A stretch of 64,000 nucleotides of DNA, taken from positions 633,909 to 697,908 of the forward strand of contig JALRME010000001.1 of the NCBI GenBank assembly GCA_026120035.1. The letters run 5' to 3'. Below the pieces are notes generated by a model. The model worked only from the letters and a program-made list of their open reading frames with translations. It was not told where the DNA came from and searched no databases. This stretch comes from Coleophoma eucalyptorum (lineage: Eukaryota; Ascomycota; Leotiomycetes; Helotiales; Dermateaceae). The position numbers were made by a program, and so were the translations under genes. Below, piece after piece: positions 10,175 through 23,327 of this stretch (position 1 is its first letter; every line of letters starts with the position of its first letter).

Positions 10175-11947
10175 GGCGAGGAAAGGTTAATATGCCCGCC
10201 AGATGATCCGAATAGTGAAGGTGATGGCTGTCGTTGTTTTCATAAGTCGAATGCAGAGAGTAGAGGGATGTTGGTCGTGTGGAGGGGTGTGGTGGTATGA
10301 AATGTGAGAAGTTACAAGGCGTCGCTTCATCATTGGCGTGCTACGATTAGAGCTAGAACTACGGTGCTTATCTCCGCCTGCCATATCTGATTCTGATTCT
10401 TCTCCAAGCTTTGTGCATCTGATGCCCAACGCCACCAACATGCGGCTGAGCCACATTAGACGTGGTTGTTCTGCCTCTGGACTTGTATTTTCGTTTCTAG
10501 AGTTTTTGTTTGGTGGTCTTGTCTTGACAACAGCCCGCGATTCTCCAAAACTCTACTCTTCTCCCATCCGATCGATCGTCTGGTCCAATCCAGACAGAGC
10601 TAGCATTTGGACGGGCCTCCCATGTCAAAGTGTCTATAGGGTAGCTATATCATTCAATGCTTTAAATAAGTTCAAGCTCAAACACATTCTGTCCAGTGAA
10701 GTGAGGTAGTGGTATATAAGATGCATAATACTGGCTAATGAGAGAGACGGCCATGCGCTGAAAGGAGTAGTACAATAACATCTTTTTTCGTAGCGGGTAC
10801 TCTGGATTCTCGGCCATGAAGATCCAAAGTAGATCGAGCCAGCAGATCAGAATTGTACAGCCTGCTTACCCGTATTCGTCCTTGTAAGCTCTAAGCCTCT
10901 TCTCTCTTGCCCCTGATCATCCTGACATAACCGAAGAGTTGCCGTAGGGGAATGTCGAGATCTACTGAGGAATGCACTTGGTGATCTGTTGCGTTGCCAG
11001 ACAAGACTGATATGCAGGAAAAAGTTGTTGAAGTACGACGCACAAAACAACAATTCTAGACACCTTTTTCTCGACTTGTGTTTTGTCTCTTTTGCCAACC
11101 CCCATCTAATTTCAGACCGTGCCACGCTATATCCCCAAGTCTCCACGTCGGCACTCTGATTGATTACTTTCACGTGACTATCCCCTGGATTGCTGGCTCG
11201 TCCTGAAATCCCATTGTCGCCTTGGTGCCTGGCGCAAGTCCCTTCGATCTGGAAGTGATCTCCAAATTCGACAGCACATCGATGAATGTAATCCAGAACT
11301 GCATACCTCTCGACCTGCGCGTTACTTGTTCCTCTCCACGCTCGTTCTTGATAGCAGCCCTACTTCCAATCCTGCCTTGTCCTGGAGAACTCCTACTGCC
11401 CGCTGCGTCGTCCCAGCTGCGTCTTCTCCTGAACCACTGCGGTCGCGATACTTCGTCATCAGCCCTCTCCTCAAACCCACCTCACCGCCAACACGCGACA
11501 TCGCGCCCCCGAACTGCTTGAACACGAAGCCAGAATAGCATCTTTCATCTACTACCACGTCGTGTGACAGCCTCGTATCGATAAGATAGTACAGGAAAGA
11601 GAAAGCAAGTTTTCACTGCAGCCACTGTCCTATTCTGGGCGTGTGGTAGTTGTTTCAAGTTCTGCAAGCCTAACGTTCCTTGGGCTTTCAGTCGCCAGCA
11701 CATATTCGCACATGCAGAGGCCGATTGATCAGACCCTTGCGACTCGAACAACGTCAGATTTGGTTACAACGACAGAGATACACACATTTCTCCCATCGAC
11801 CCCCTATTGTGCTAAGTATTCCCAATCCCACGCTGGCGATTGCGGTCCAAGCACATCGACTCGAGAGGACAATTCCTCGTGAAGTACCATTAATATCCAG
11901 CGATTGATTACATTTGAAAGATAGGAGGCAGAGCAGATTGATTGTTG
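10175..11947. promoter_or_regulatory. Divergent promoter region between E2 and LIM-RhoGAP genes
   Basis: It is 1.8 kb between two divergent start codons. Several short open frames occur (10338-10709, 10847-11173, 11222-11558) but have no domain and overlap one another on both strands. I take them as leader or promoter sequence. A long 5' leader with possible introns for the RhoGAP gene is plausible. Confidence 0.55.
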
Positions 11948-14900
11948 ATGATGAGTCCTCCATCAGAAGGAGACCCATCGGGTGAGGGGCGCAATTATGG
12001 AGGTCAGGCATATACAGAGGATGGACGGCGGCACCCCTTAGATCGAGATATCACCACGCAAGAGCAGCTTCCGATGCCCAATGGCGCATTCGCATCTGAG
12101 AATAGATACCCTTCACCTTCGGGTAGTGTTGGAAGCACGCGAGGACACGAAGGAGATGGAGATATGTCCAAGACGAGTGGAGAACGTGAACGGTCACGAA
12201 CTAGACATAGGAGACAAGGCAGTGGCCAAGTTAGGATCTGCAAGAAATGTGGTGAACCTTTAACTGGCCAGTTTGTACGTGCTCTAGGTGGCACGTTCCA
12301 TTTGGATTGCTTCAGATGTCGAGTATGTTCAATTTCCCCGCAAACCCTATTTATGATAGTGCTGACACTCGATTTAGGATTGCGGACAAATCGTCGCTTC
12401 AAAATTCTTCCCGGTTGACGAAGAGGAAGGTGAAGGACAATATCCTCTTTGCGAAACGGATTACTTTCGACGACTCGATCTTATCTGCCATCAGTGCAAT
12501 GGTGCGTTGCGGGGATCCTACATTACTGCCCTAGACCATAAATACCACATCGATCACTTTACATGCTCGGTATGCCCAACAGTGTTTGGAGCGCAGGACA
12601 GCTATTACGAGCATGATGGACAAGTGTATTGCCATTTTCATTACTCAACGCAATTTGCCCAACGGTGCAATGGATGTCAAACAGCAATCTTGAAACAGTT
12701 TGTCGAGATTTTCCGCAATGGACAAAACCAGCACTGGCATCCTGAGTGTTACATGATTCACAAATTCTGGAATGTACGTCTCGCATCGCCTCAAGATGCC
12801 ACCGATGTACAACGCCAAATTGAGGCTACAACAGACGAGGAGGGGCGAAATGCAGTCCGGGATGAAGAGGAGAGAATGGAAGAGAAGGTATACCGCATAT
12901 GGAGTGTTCTCTCTACATTCGAAGAGTCTTCTGCAGCCTGTATATCTGATATGCTCTTACACGTAAGCAATGGTGCTTATGTCGATGGTGTTCTAGTGGC
13001 AAAGAAGTTCATCTGGCATGTTGACATCCTGTTTCGTTCTGCCGATACGCTTGATATCACAATGGCAAGGCAAGGATCCAAGGGTACGTTATACCCCCCA
13101 TTCGATGATTGCAAAAGCTGACTGAATTCATATAGGGCTTTCATATTCCCGAGAAGCGAAACTTCTTTGCAAGAAGATAGTGGCCTTCTTTTCACTTCTT
13201 TCCAAGACTCAAGAAACTGGCGTCCGAAAATTAGGGGTCACCCAGGAGCTGCTCGCTCTTGTGACAGGTTTAGCTCATTATTTGAAGTTGCTCATCCGCA
13301 TTTGCCTGCAAGGTTCTCTGAAAGTTGAGCGCGAACAGAATAACGCTGAAGGGCTAAATACATTCCTCGATGATCTGAGTGATATGGAAACAATCAAGAA
13401 CGACGATCGATCTCTAGAAGAAACAACAGGCACCCGTGGACTCGCTGCATCGACCTCGGATCAGTGTCCAAAGTGCAGAAAACCGATCGAAGATGAGTGC
13501 GCTCGTTCTGCTGAGTGGAGATGGCACTTGACGTGCCTGCAGTGCAGCAATTGCTCTCGGGATCTTGGCCAAAACATTGAGGACGCTAGGTACGACGATG
13601 TAGAACATAAATTGTACTGCAATCTTCCTGGCTGTGGAGGCTTAGTTCCTGATGCGGTCGGAAACTTTGAGAGAGTCACCCGGCTACAACAATATGTTTT
13701 CCTTCTTCGAGTTGCATTAGCAAGATTACTTGAGATCTTGCGAAGCAGCGGTACTCTTCCACATACCTCTGACGATCCGAACTTAAACGGCTACAACTCC
13801 AGCGAAGGACATCGATTATCAGGTCAGTTAGAACCACAAATGCTTCGATCAGACACTCGATCAAAGTCTTTTGGTGGACCTGTCGATGAGAACCCGAGAG
13901 AATCATCATATGAGAATACACTTAATGATGTTCGGCGGCTACGAAGTACCCGCATGGACAAGCATCTCTCATCAACGATCAAAAAAGCACGTACATCAAG
14001 AATACTTGGGGACCCAAGCAACCACCAAGCGCGACCGGGTTCTGCAGGTGCGGATGGTTCTGACTCTAAAAATTATCAAATCGTCGAGGAACAAAATGGC
14101 AATGGCGAGTCAAGAACCGAGCTCATGTTCGGCCATCAAGATGCCCTTACTCTAGACGATATTCCTAGAATCGTGGCTGCTGAACAAGCAAAGGAACAAA
14201 GACCGAATGCTTACAAGCACGCTAGACATGATTTATTCCGCACGTCTGTCACAGAACCCAAGCTTCTTAACGGCCACCAAAGAAACTTTTCAAGTGGCAA
14301 TCCACTTGAGCAAGCTACATCGGGAGATGCTGCAGGACAGCGGAGAGAAGGTGGCAAGAAGTATTTCTCGGAACTTTCTGCGTTGGAGTACTTTATCGTT
14401 CGCCATGTCGCGGTAATAGCCATGCAGCCAATGTTGGAAGGACATTTTACCATGGAAGAACTTCTGAATCTCATTGAGACAAGAAAACCAACTTTCTGGA
14501 ACAAGATGGGGAAAGCCTTTCAGAAGAACGAGCGCAAGGGAGGAAAGAAGAAGGGGGTCTTCGGTGTCCCGTTGGAGGTCATCATTGAAAGGGATGGAGC
14601 CGAGTCGACTGATGGCGTTGGCCCTGGTGCGCTGCGGATTCCTGCGCTTGTCGATGATTCTATCGCTGCAATGCGGAAGATGGACTTGTCAGTTGAGGGT
14701 GTTTTCCGTAAGAATGGTAACATCAAGCGGCTAAACGAGATGATGGCTGCCATTGATAAGGATGGCTGTGACGCAGTGGACCTATCGAAGGACAACGTTG
14801 TTCAGGTTGCAGCTTTGCTGAAAAAGTACCTTCGAGAGCTGCCGGATCCGCTACTCACCTTCAAACTTCACCGACTGTTCATTGTTTCTCAGCGTATTGC

Positions 14901-15719
14901 CGACGAAGACACCAGACGGCGGGTTCTGCACCTGACATGCTGTCTCCTACCTAAGGCGCACAGGGACTGCCTGGAGATTCTCTGCTCTTTCCTGAACTGG
15001 GTCGCTTCATTTCATCAAGTTGACGAGGAGTCTGGATCTAAGATGGATACACACAACCTGGCTACTGTTATTGCACCAAACATCCTCTTCACCAACGCCA
15101 AGTCTCCAGTAGACGATAACTTCCTGGCTATTGAGGTTGTTCACACGCTCATCGAGTGTAATGAGCAAATGTGTGAGGTAAGTTACGAAAACATAGACCA
15201 TTTAATCCATAACTAACGTTGTGCCAGGTGCCAGAAGATCTTCAGTCTATCCTAGGTGACCCTACCCTCTTCAACAACTCAAGTGACATCACTACAAAAG
15301 AGATCTTGAGGCGTTATGGGGACATGGGTCAAAACGGCGGCCCAAAGCATCAAGTTGAAACGACTGATCCAGGAGCCGCCGGTAAGTCCAAGGATGGTAC
15401 TCAGCGTCCAGTCGCCCCGGTTGTTACCAGGGTGGATACCGATCCGTCTCAAGCCCATGCCTGGCAGAAAGAAAGCAGTGTGCGACACATTCAAGATGCC
15501 CCTCCCCAGTCACATGCTGGAGGTTCCAACCAAAATATCCCGCCACAGTCTCAATGGCACGGGCAAACGGATTTGGAACACCCAACTCCTGCATATCATA
15601 ACCGAAATGGTAACGGTAACGGCACGCCTGACAGCCAAGAAGGTTCTTCTTCGCGTCAGTATCGCAACTCCGGATGGGGTCGACCAAATGGATCTGTCGG
15701 CGTGACTGGGGCTAGCTGA
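11948..15719 (+). CDS. LIM-domain Rho GTPase-activating protein (Rga1/Lrg1 type)
   Basis: Exons 11948-12322, 12378-13083, 13136-15177 and 15228-15719 encode about 1204 aa. The protein should switch off a Rho-type GTPase (Cdc42 or Rho1) and so control polarity or cell-wall signalling. Two tandem LIM domains start near residue 99 (ICKKCGEPLTG, then CDTDYF-like CETDYFRR, then CHQCNGALRG, CSVCP, YCHFHY). A third LIM lies near residues 465-530 (CPKCRKPIEDEC ... CSNCSRDLG ... YCNLPGC). The RhoGAP domain occupies about 830-1040: FGVPLEVI, the arginine-finger motif VEGVFRKNGN, KKYLRELPDPLL and NLATVIAPNI. The spacer is long, polar and probably disordered, and the tail is rich in Gln, Asn and Gly. The start at 11948 has a second ATG directly after it. 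Three LIM plus GAP matches the Rga1/Lrg1 group; which of the two is not decided here. Confidence 0.9.
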
Positions 15720-17086
15720 TTGTGGACCTACTCCTACCTCAACTACTAATGATAATGTACATTTCCTTACATACAGCGCCGGGCGCGCGCTATAAATTCA
15801 CGATCCAGGTGCTGGCAGCTCTGCACTATTATGATACATCTCGATTCAGCATTACCTGAAATACAAAATTCTTCGACTTAGCACTGCGACTTTTGTTTCA
15901 AAGCATACCACGACGGCGTTTTTCACCCAACATCGACTTCGACCTGGAACCGGCGGAGAGGATTGCGATGTGCTCTTAAGTATTGTTTGTGTTGGCATTC
16001 GTGAAATTTGTCGTCTTGAAGGCTTCGAGGGAGGCTTGGTTATTTGGAGTATATGGTTCTGGGCATTTGGGGGGGTTTCTGATTCTTACGCGACTGAAAG
16101 TTGGTGGACTTTCACTTTGAAGGACTGCTCTCTTGGTGCTTGATATTGGTCTACTATATGTCGAGTCGGACTCAGCTTTGAGGAAGATGAAATGGAAAGT
16201 GAATCAACAATTATTTTGGCTGTGTCTGTGACGTTTACTGATACCGTGCTCTGGTCCTGTGCATAATAATTATAGTGGTGAACATATTAAGACTAATCAA
16301 GCACTGGATGGGTTTCAAATTGCAATTTGTAGCTGCGCCTCAGCCTTTCATCGATCTTTGTCGATAGAATTAGATATCTCTACGACAGGTCTCCATCCAT
16401 GAGTTGGAAGAGACTCTATACTTGCGGTACTATTACCTTAATACTGCCGACCTCTCCATTTCATTATCTAAACTGTATTTAACGTGTTTTTCCATCCCTT
16501 CTTTCTCTCGTCTGTGATACGTATGGTCAATAGGAATGTGTATCTGGATTTCTAGGCAAGACCCTTATTTATCAACCGTCGCTGAATACTACCTATACCG
16601 AAGGTAAGGCCATTGGCTACGCCGGCTAGGGCAGACAGATCTCTTAAGTCTCGGGTGTGGAGTTCCGCAAATTACAAAGATCTCGGGTGTCACCGCCGAT
16701 GGTTTTTATGTTTGTCAGACGACATGCTCCCACCAAGTGAAGGGTCATTGGATTAAAACTGAAGATCAGCAGGATTTATGTCGTAGTATGGTGCGGGGTA
16801 ATAGATAGATAAGTTGGAGCATTATGTGGCATGACGTTAAAACGTTTATGTCACTACTCCTGGAGTAGGTTGTTTCTTACATGCAGTATTTATAAAGCAC
16901 AAACCAGCTCATCACCATATTTGTCATCCACTGTTATGCACATCATCCGCGTATTTATACCACTACCACCACTTTCTCCTTTCTTGATTATGCGAGTTCG
17001 AATCCCCCCCTCTTCCTACTTATTATCCTTCTTGGCAAAATCTTCCTTTTATCAAACAATTACACAGCGTATCAGAAACTTCAAAC
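15720..17086. other. Intergenic, 1.4 kb, no gene seen
   Basis: It holds the 3' UTR of the RhoGAP gene and the promoter of the Gal80-like gene. No frame of credible length or composition was found. The last 200 bp before 17087 are pyrimidine-rich, as is usual upstream of fungal start codons. A tRNA-like T-loop sequence at 16995-17004 has no matching stem. Confidence 0.6.
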
Positions 17087-18330
17087 ATGGCCCCAGTCAA
17101 AGTCGGCTTCATCGGCCTTTCTAAAAGTGGATGGGCTCCCGGTGCTCACCTCCCTTTTTTGCAGAAATCAGACCAATATCAGATCGTTGCAGTACAGAAC
17201 AGCTCTGTCGCTAGCGCGAAGGAAGCTATCAAGCTTTATGAGTTGCCAGAGGACACGAAGGCGTATGGTGATCCACAAGGTATGTGCGTGCCATCATTAG
17301 TCTCACGTGTCGACTTGGAGTGACGCAATGGATATTAAATGCATGGAAGATTTCAGAATATACCTTCTTCTGACCCAGTTTTTACAACGAACCATCACAT
17401 GACTGACCTTCCTCTTCAGATATTGCCAACGACCCAAACATCGATCTCGTCGTTTGTTCTGTGCGTGTAGACCGTCACACCACTGTCATAGCGCCAAGCC
17501 TGAAAGCTGGAAAGGATGTCTTTGTAGAGTGGCCGCTGGGCAAATCCGCTGCGGACGCCGAAGAGCTTCTGAAGCTCAAGAATGAGCATGGCGTCAAGAA
17601 AGCTGTGGTTGGCTTGCAAGCCCGTCAGGCACCGATCATCTCCAAAGTCAAAGAGCTGATTGGTAATGGTACTATCGGAGACGTCTTGAGTTCTACTTGG
17701 AGTGGTCATTCAATTCATTTGGCGAAGCAAGCTCCTGAGGGATTGTCTTATTTTCTGAAAAGAGACATTGGCGGGAATCTTGTCACGATCCATTTTGGGC
17801 ACGCCGTCGATTTTGTGCAAAATGCACTCGGGTCTTATTTCGAGCTCGACTCCGTCCGTTCCCTGCTCGCAAACCGCGAACCGTTTATTAAGATCGTAGA
17901 TGGGTCGGGCAAGGTCATAAATGACAAGGCACCAAAGGACACGCATGATACCATGTCACTCTCTGCATTCACGAAATCCGGAATCCCTGTGACTTTGACC
18001 ATGCGTAGTGGGACTCCTTTCAAAGGTACCAGCGCCCTTGATTGGCGTATCTACGGTACCAAAGGCGAGATCCGTATCACAGCTAGTGGACCATTCATCC
18101 AGATTGGATATCCGGATCAGAAGATTGAGGTGCATGATTTTGCGAGTGACGAGGTTAAGGAGGTTGACGTTAAGGATGAGTGGGAGGAGTTTGGTCTCCC
18201 TGCTAGGAACGTTGCTAGGGTTTATGAGGGAATTCTTGGGAAGGAGGGCAAAGTGGATTTGCTTTGCTCGTTTGAGGATGCAGTTGAGAGACATCGCTTG
18301 TTTGAGAAGATGTATGAGCAGAATCCATAA
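17087..18330 (+). CDS. Gal80-like Gfo/Idh/MocA-family NAD(P)-binding protein
   Basis: Exons 17087-17279 and 17420-18330 (intron 140 bp, long for this window) give 367 aa. The N-terminus VGFIGLSKSGWAPGAHLPFL resembles the start of Gal80, with its Rossmann fold shifted from the usual GxGxxG. Where sugar dehydrogenases of this superfamily have the catalytic EKP, this protein has FVEWPLGKS, matching the EW-type motif of Gal80 repressors. QARQAPIISKVKELI and IGDVLSSTWSG also follow Gal80. The C-terminal domain (about 140-367) is the usual beta-sheet dimer fold, with GGNLVTIHFGHAVDF. In yeast Gal80 binds NAD(P) and represses Gal4; in filamentous fungi without a Gal4 partner the role of such proteins is not established. 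It could instead be an oxidoreductase with an altered active site. Confidence 0.8.
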
Positions 18331-18896
18331 GCTCTCATCTTCGATACGGTCTATCTCTAAGACCTATTTGCTTAGATGCCTTGCTTAATGTTATATTGGA
18401 ACATGGAGTTTATCAATTCAATGCTGTTCTGAGCTTTAAAGACAGTACCAGATACGTGGGTTTTTGTGCTTCGAAAGTAGTAAAACAATAAGCAAGTAAA
18501 TCATATAATAATGGTGGGGCAGCTTCGGTGCAAAGTCAACTTTGAGCCCGTTGATTCACGAAATCAATAGCAACGAACATTTTAGTCAGATAGAGGTGTA
18601 ACGAGAACGTGAAAATCTTAGCTGGTGTTTGATGGAAAGGCACGATGTGAACCCTTTCTTTGCTTTAAAGAGTGAATGATAGAACTACAAATCATCCTCC
18701 ATTCCACTAAAAGAGATTCTTTAGTCTTCTATCCCACCTTATAGATATATTTTAGGCCTTTAGTGTATAGAATAGAATATTAGATGCAAAGCTGATATTG
18801 TGATCTGTATCTGATATAGTCAGTTTGAATACCTTTTCATCGTGCAACCTTGCTTCTTGGCCTCTTTTTACCAAATAAATCGCCTAGAAAACAGAT
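18331..18896. other. Convergent intergenic region, no gene seen
   Basis: It is AT-rich and lies between the Gal80-like stop and the end of the ankyrin pseudogene on the other strand. No coding pattern or repeat was seen. Confidence 0.55.
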
Positions 18897-21269
18897 TTAT
18901 AATTGTCCGTAGTCTAGCAAATGGTAAATTTCATAAGGCTGAATAGTGGAGCGAACCCATTTTGCACATGTTAGGTCAATACCAGCCTCACACAATATCT
19001 CTTGTACGCACGGCCATTCATTTAATTGTTCTCGACGCTTTCCATTTTCGTAGTAGCCATGCTGAGCTGGCAAGCCAAAGTCGATTCCTGGGAGAAGCAG
19101 CTCCTTTGTGTCGTTCGGCCAGTGGCCAGGCATAGGGCTCTGGTGGCTTAAGAGGGCCTCTCTACCATTCGATCAATGACATAATCATGAACGCCAATCT
19201 CATATTTGAAAGAGACCGGATGATCCGACAGGTTGATTTTGCAATTGGATTTGCTGGACAGCCAATTTTCATGATGGCAAAAGTATTGCATAAACATTCT
19301 GCGATTTTCCTCCAGAGTGCTGTAGTTCGTGCCAGTGAAAATTTGTTCAATACCCAGATATCGCACCTCATCAAAAAGGTTCATTATTTGTAACTCTGGC
19401 CACCCTGACTCGAAAAGCGCTCTTTTGAGCATGCAGTCCTGATTTAACCTTAAAGCAAGTTCAACGGCCGAGATAGACCGGTATCTGTACCAACATAATT
19501 CTCTTTGAGCTCGTACAGTGCAACCAAATCTCAACAGCAGAGTCAGACGGACTGCATAACATTGTCTTAAAATCCTTTCTCGTTGTGTCAAAGTGCATGC
19601 TGATTAGCGCATGTGGGAGAGCATCAAGCGCGATTCCGAGATGAAACTGAAATTTCGTAATAACTACGTACTCCATATTTCGAAGCAAAGCTTGGTTTAA
19701 GGCATAACCTTCTGGATCTAGTAGCATAAGTGTACCACTTTCGATAAAATTTCCTGGAAAATCGCTATAATAATTGCTGGTAAACACGTCGAGGGAGTCT
19801 TGACTCAAGTGGGTCCTAATTGACTTTATCGTTAGAGGATCAAGCCAGCAAACCAAATAGAAAGCAAGTTCTTGATCAAGCTCTTGATCAGCCATTAAGC
19901 TATTCAGGACTGTAGCAATAATTTCATTGTAGTTGGGACCTATGAGCTTCTTTGGTACCAGTATCATCTTCGTGATGAAATCTGCCACCGTAACTTGGCT
20001 GATCTGGGAAAATTGACTCAGAAAGCCAAGCAGCTCTATCCCTTTTTTAATTCGAGTTCTGCGATCATTGTCATTTTGGGATTTAGAAGCATCCGCTAAG
20101 AAGACCCAGTCTTCCTTACAGAAACGCTTGACAGCCATATCGGATAAACTGTAACCGGTGATGGCGTGTCGGTCGTGCAAACAAGCTTGATTATTGTTAA
20201 GGAGAAGCTTGACGGCTTCAAAGTCAAAATTGTTGATGGCTTCCAATATTGGGGAACCAGACGTAAAGATACCATGGAACTGAAGTTGTCTACCAACAGC
20301 AAACCCTGTCGTTGTATCAACGCCGTATCTCCAGAATGGCAGTCGTGAGCGGATTTGATATGAATTGATAAGTCTCTGCTTTTGGTTCTCGAACGGCTGG
20401 CAGGACTTGGATAAGGAGGATCCATGTTGCCGTTGTTCGAATGTTTGAATATCGACATAAAAGAACAAAGCACTATACCGAGTTTTGTGCAAGAGGCGTT
20501 TCCGACAAGCTGAACGATTATAAAGTAACTCGCTTGATATTTCTCTTTGTATTTGCCTGGTGTTCTTATTGCCCAGCGTATTAGTTGTAAGTGCGTCGCG
20601 ATGTGCTTGAAGTGCATTTTCTACAGCGCTCTGCAGTATGTCTTGCAGAGAAGAGCCCACCAATTGTGCTACTGTATTGGGAATATTGGCAATATTTTGC
20701 TGGAGATTATTGATGCCCACATTAAGTGCCTCAAAATTGGTGTCAAAGGATGTGCGTGTCATCTCCAGCAGGTGCGTATGTTGCATCGATGACTGTTTCA
20801 GGAAATCTAGATCTGAGACGATTTCTGGACTTATTTGTTCAATCTTTGCGAGAGATTTCTCGGCCTTCCTAAAGCTTTTCAAAGAGTGTCTGCTGAGCAT
20901 GCTAAGAAACCATTAGAGCTACAATATCGTTATTAACAAACGGAAGATAACTGACAGCTTCTGGGCCCCGAGAGAAAACTTGCTGAGTCTACTCCTTAGG
21001 ACGATCAATGTATCCAGACATCCCTTGAAAGCTGATTCATACGTGCTGGCTGCAATTACAACTCCCGATTTCTCAAGTTGTTCAAGACAAAACTTTGTAT
21101 GTTCGGTCGCATCTTGGACTGCATGAATTTTATCGCTTAGGATTTGCACCGTAGCTGGAGCATGTCTGGCATCTCCAACAAACTCCTTGATGGCAATGCA
21201 GCCCTTCAGAACTTGTCCAGTCAAGCCAATGATACCGGCAATGCTTGCAGTAGCTCCAAGTCCTTCCAT
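18897..21269 (-). pseudogene. Frameshifted ankyrin-type protein with PigL_N-like fungal N-terminal domain
   Basis: The N-terminus (21269-20956) is of the fungal PigL_N / NLR-like N-terminal type: MEGLGATASIAGIIGLTGQ, then a helical stretch. A 54 bp intron (20955-20902) joins to a long frame 20901-19461. It contains a helical region and an ankyrin-like unit (SPILEAINNFDFEAVKLLL). The frame stops at 19461, but coding character continues in another frame from about 19590 (LTLLLRFGCTVRAQ, then SISAVELALRLNQDC, an ankyrin-like end) to a stop at 19148. It then continues in the third frame (EALLSHQSPMPGHWPND) to 18897. The second break sits at a GAGAGG, where an extra AG dinucleotide would explain it. 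No intron with usable sites and length bridges either break. A sequencing error cannot be excluded. Family members act in self/non-self recognition or metabolite clusters; no function is claimed here. Confidence 0.65.
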
Positions 21270-21696
21270 GTTTGTGTGTTTGCAATTGTGAGAATGTAAG
21301 AATAAAGCAGGCGCAAGCCAGAAAGAAATGGAAGGTGCAGATTAGAAGAGGATTCTGAGATGGGGCTGTCTTCTTTCCATGGCAGCAGGTCACACTGAGG
21401 CTGAGTAGGATAACCTTTATTGGTGGTCTAGCAGACACATACATTGCCAGAAAGCTTTTGGGCTCGTTTAGTCTAGCATGTGAGCATTTGTAGAAATGGC
21501 AGCCTTTCGAGAGCCTTGCTATAGTGTATAGCCATTTTGACAGTATTTTAAAGTGCGCCAGAAAGTTTCATTTCATCTTTTAACAATGGTCTGGGTATCC
21601 TGCGTACTGTAATATGATAATATTCGGACTTCGTGTTCTATCTCCATTTATGAGGTCTTGCAAAGCAAAATCTGGAGTTTCATTAATAGTTGTACC
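21270..21696. other. Promoter region of ankyrin pseudogene and 3' end of regulator gene
   Basis: 427 bp between two genes on the minus strand. No gene, repeat or structured element was recognised. Confidence 0.5.
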
Positions 21697-23327
21697 TCAG
21701 AAGCGTGAGATTTCCTCCAGAATAGCGTAACTGGTGGCATGGCTAACATCCGAAAGTCGACTTCTAATCCACTTCTGCTGAAGAAAGGAGGTACCAGAGA
21801 CAGCAAAATGATCGATGATTGTGCATAGTGGAGATGATAGACAGGCCATTTCGCTAGCTTTCATCCTTTCTCCTCTCTCTTTTTCATATTCGACAATAAT
21901 ACTTCTGTCGACCTTCGAAGACAATTCTCGGCCTTCACCAGCGAAGAATGGCACGCTAGCACAGATATCACCAATTAGGTCTCGGATGCTGTTTATAGCC
22001 ACATCAATAGATGATTGGACTTCGTATCCGTGATATGCTTGTAACCGACGAAGTATTGTGATCACAGTGCCTTTCAAGGTAATTCGTATGGTTCGGTATC
22101 TGTTCCAGATTACCGCATGGCCAATACTTGAATATACATGTGTTACACCATTATATGATGAAGCTGGTGACGAGTCGCTGCCAGTAATATATGTCTGATA
22201 GCACCATTCAGAAGTAAGCTGTGCTGTCCAAAGGAACATCTCGTTATCAAGACTCATAGCTTGCTCGAGGAGCTTTTCAAGCCGATGATTTGCGAAGTAG
22301 TCCGTATCTAGAACGTAGGAATTAGGGACCGGTGTTGACATTTGTGTCTCTCCTTTTATTTGAGTTAAGCTGACCGTCCACCTGTCTAGCACGAGTGAGA
22401 ACCCTGTTTCTCCAAAACTTGCACCATCCTTCAGCCATGCTGGAACCGCAATATTTCGATGCAGTGTGTTTCTTACAAGTTCTCTACGAACTAGCTTTTC
22501 GAGGTCCGAGCTATGTTTATTCGATGGATAGCGCTGTCGCCGAGTCTTGAGCACTGCGGTAGCTCCATTCATATGGCAGATGGATTGGGTTTTACGTTGA
22601 GAGACCTGATGTTGTCTATTCGCATTTTCATTATAATCACGAGGGTTCCAGTTGGTCAACTTGGGGTGCTTAGCAACGACTGGATGTGGAAAGCGGTATA
22701 GAATCTTACTTCATATAAGCTGAGGACCATGATTGCCAGCAAAGTTTCATCTGAACAGGAGTCCACAGGATCCAGCAGCGAATTTTGTATGATTGATATT
22801 GCCTGAGCATACATGACTTTTGATGTCCTCGTTGCAGCATGATTCCTTCTTGCTTTCGCAAAAGTACCGTAGGATGTGGCGAGAATAGCTCGGCATATTG
22901 CTGACTCTCTCCGCGACCGTTTCCACATCACTGATAAATAACTGTCATAGCGTTGGGCAGCTTCAATCACTTCAATTGGAGACATAACGTAATGAGCAAA
23001 GTAGTATGCTATGGCTTGATCCTCAAGTGAAATCGTCAAGGACGAAGGAATCAGCTCTTTCGCTGCTGTATGGTTCTCTGCACCCTGAGTTTTCTTCCGG
23101 CGCGAGGGCACAAGGGTACTTTGACGAGGCTTTTCGGTAACGAATGTAAACTTGGAATTCCTCTGCCCTACCGGAAAGCATATGCGGTTTGCTTGTTGAC
23201 ATTGCCCACAATTCGGATGTGCGCCATCACACTTGCAGAGCCATTAGCTGGCTGTTAATCGGGTACTGAGCATACACACCTTCACCCTTCGCTTCTTGCA
23301 GGTTGCACAGTCAACGTTGAGAGGCAT
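21697..23327 (-). CDS. Zn2Cys6 fungal-type transcription factor
   Basis: Exons 23327-23280, 23231-22710 and 22659-21697 give 510 aa. The start MPLNVDCATCKKRRVK is joined across a 48 bp intron to CDGAHPNCGQCQQANRIC. This gives the six-cysteine pattern C-x2-C-x6-C-x6-C-x2-C-x6-C of a binuclear zinc cluster, split by an intron just before the third Cys. The rest resembles the alpha-helical regulatory region of fungal regulators (for example IAYYFAHYVMSPI and SLLDPVDSCSDETLLAIMVLSLYE). The second intron uses a weak acceptor (CCCCAAG at 22660), so that junction is less certain. It probably binds DNA in the nucleus at CGG-type sites. The target is unknown; the adjacent aldo/keto reductase gene is a natural first candidate but nothing in sequence proves it. 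Confidence 0.85.

Noticed and set aside
10338..11558. Several open frames between E2 and LIM-RhoGAP genes
   Set aside because: They overlap in opposite strands, are short and show no domain; leader or promoter sequence is the better reading.
16981..17010. tRNA-like T-loop (GTTCGAATCC)
   Set aside because: The flanking bases do not form the T stem and no other tRNA arms are present; it lies in a promoter.
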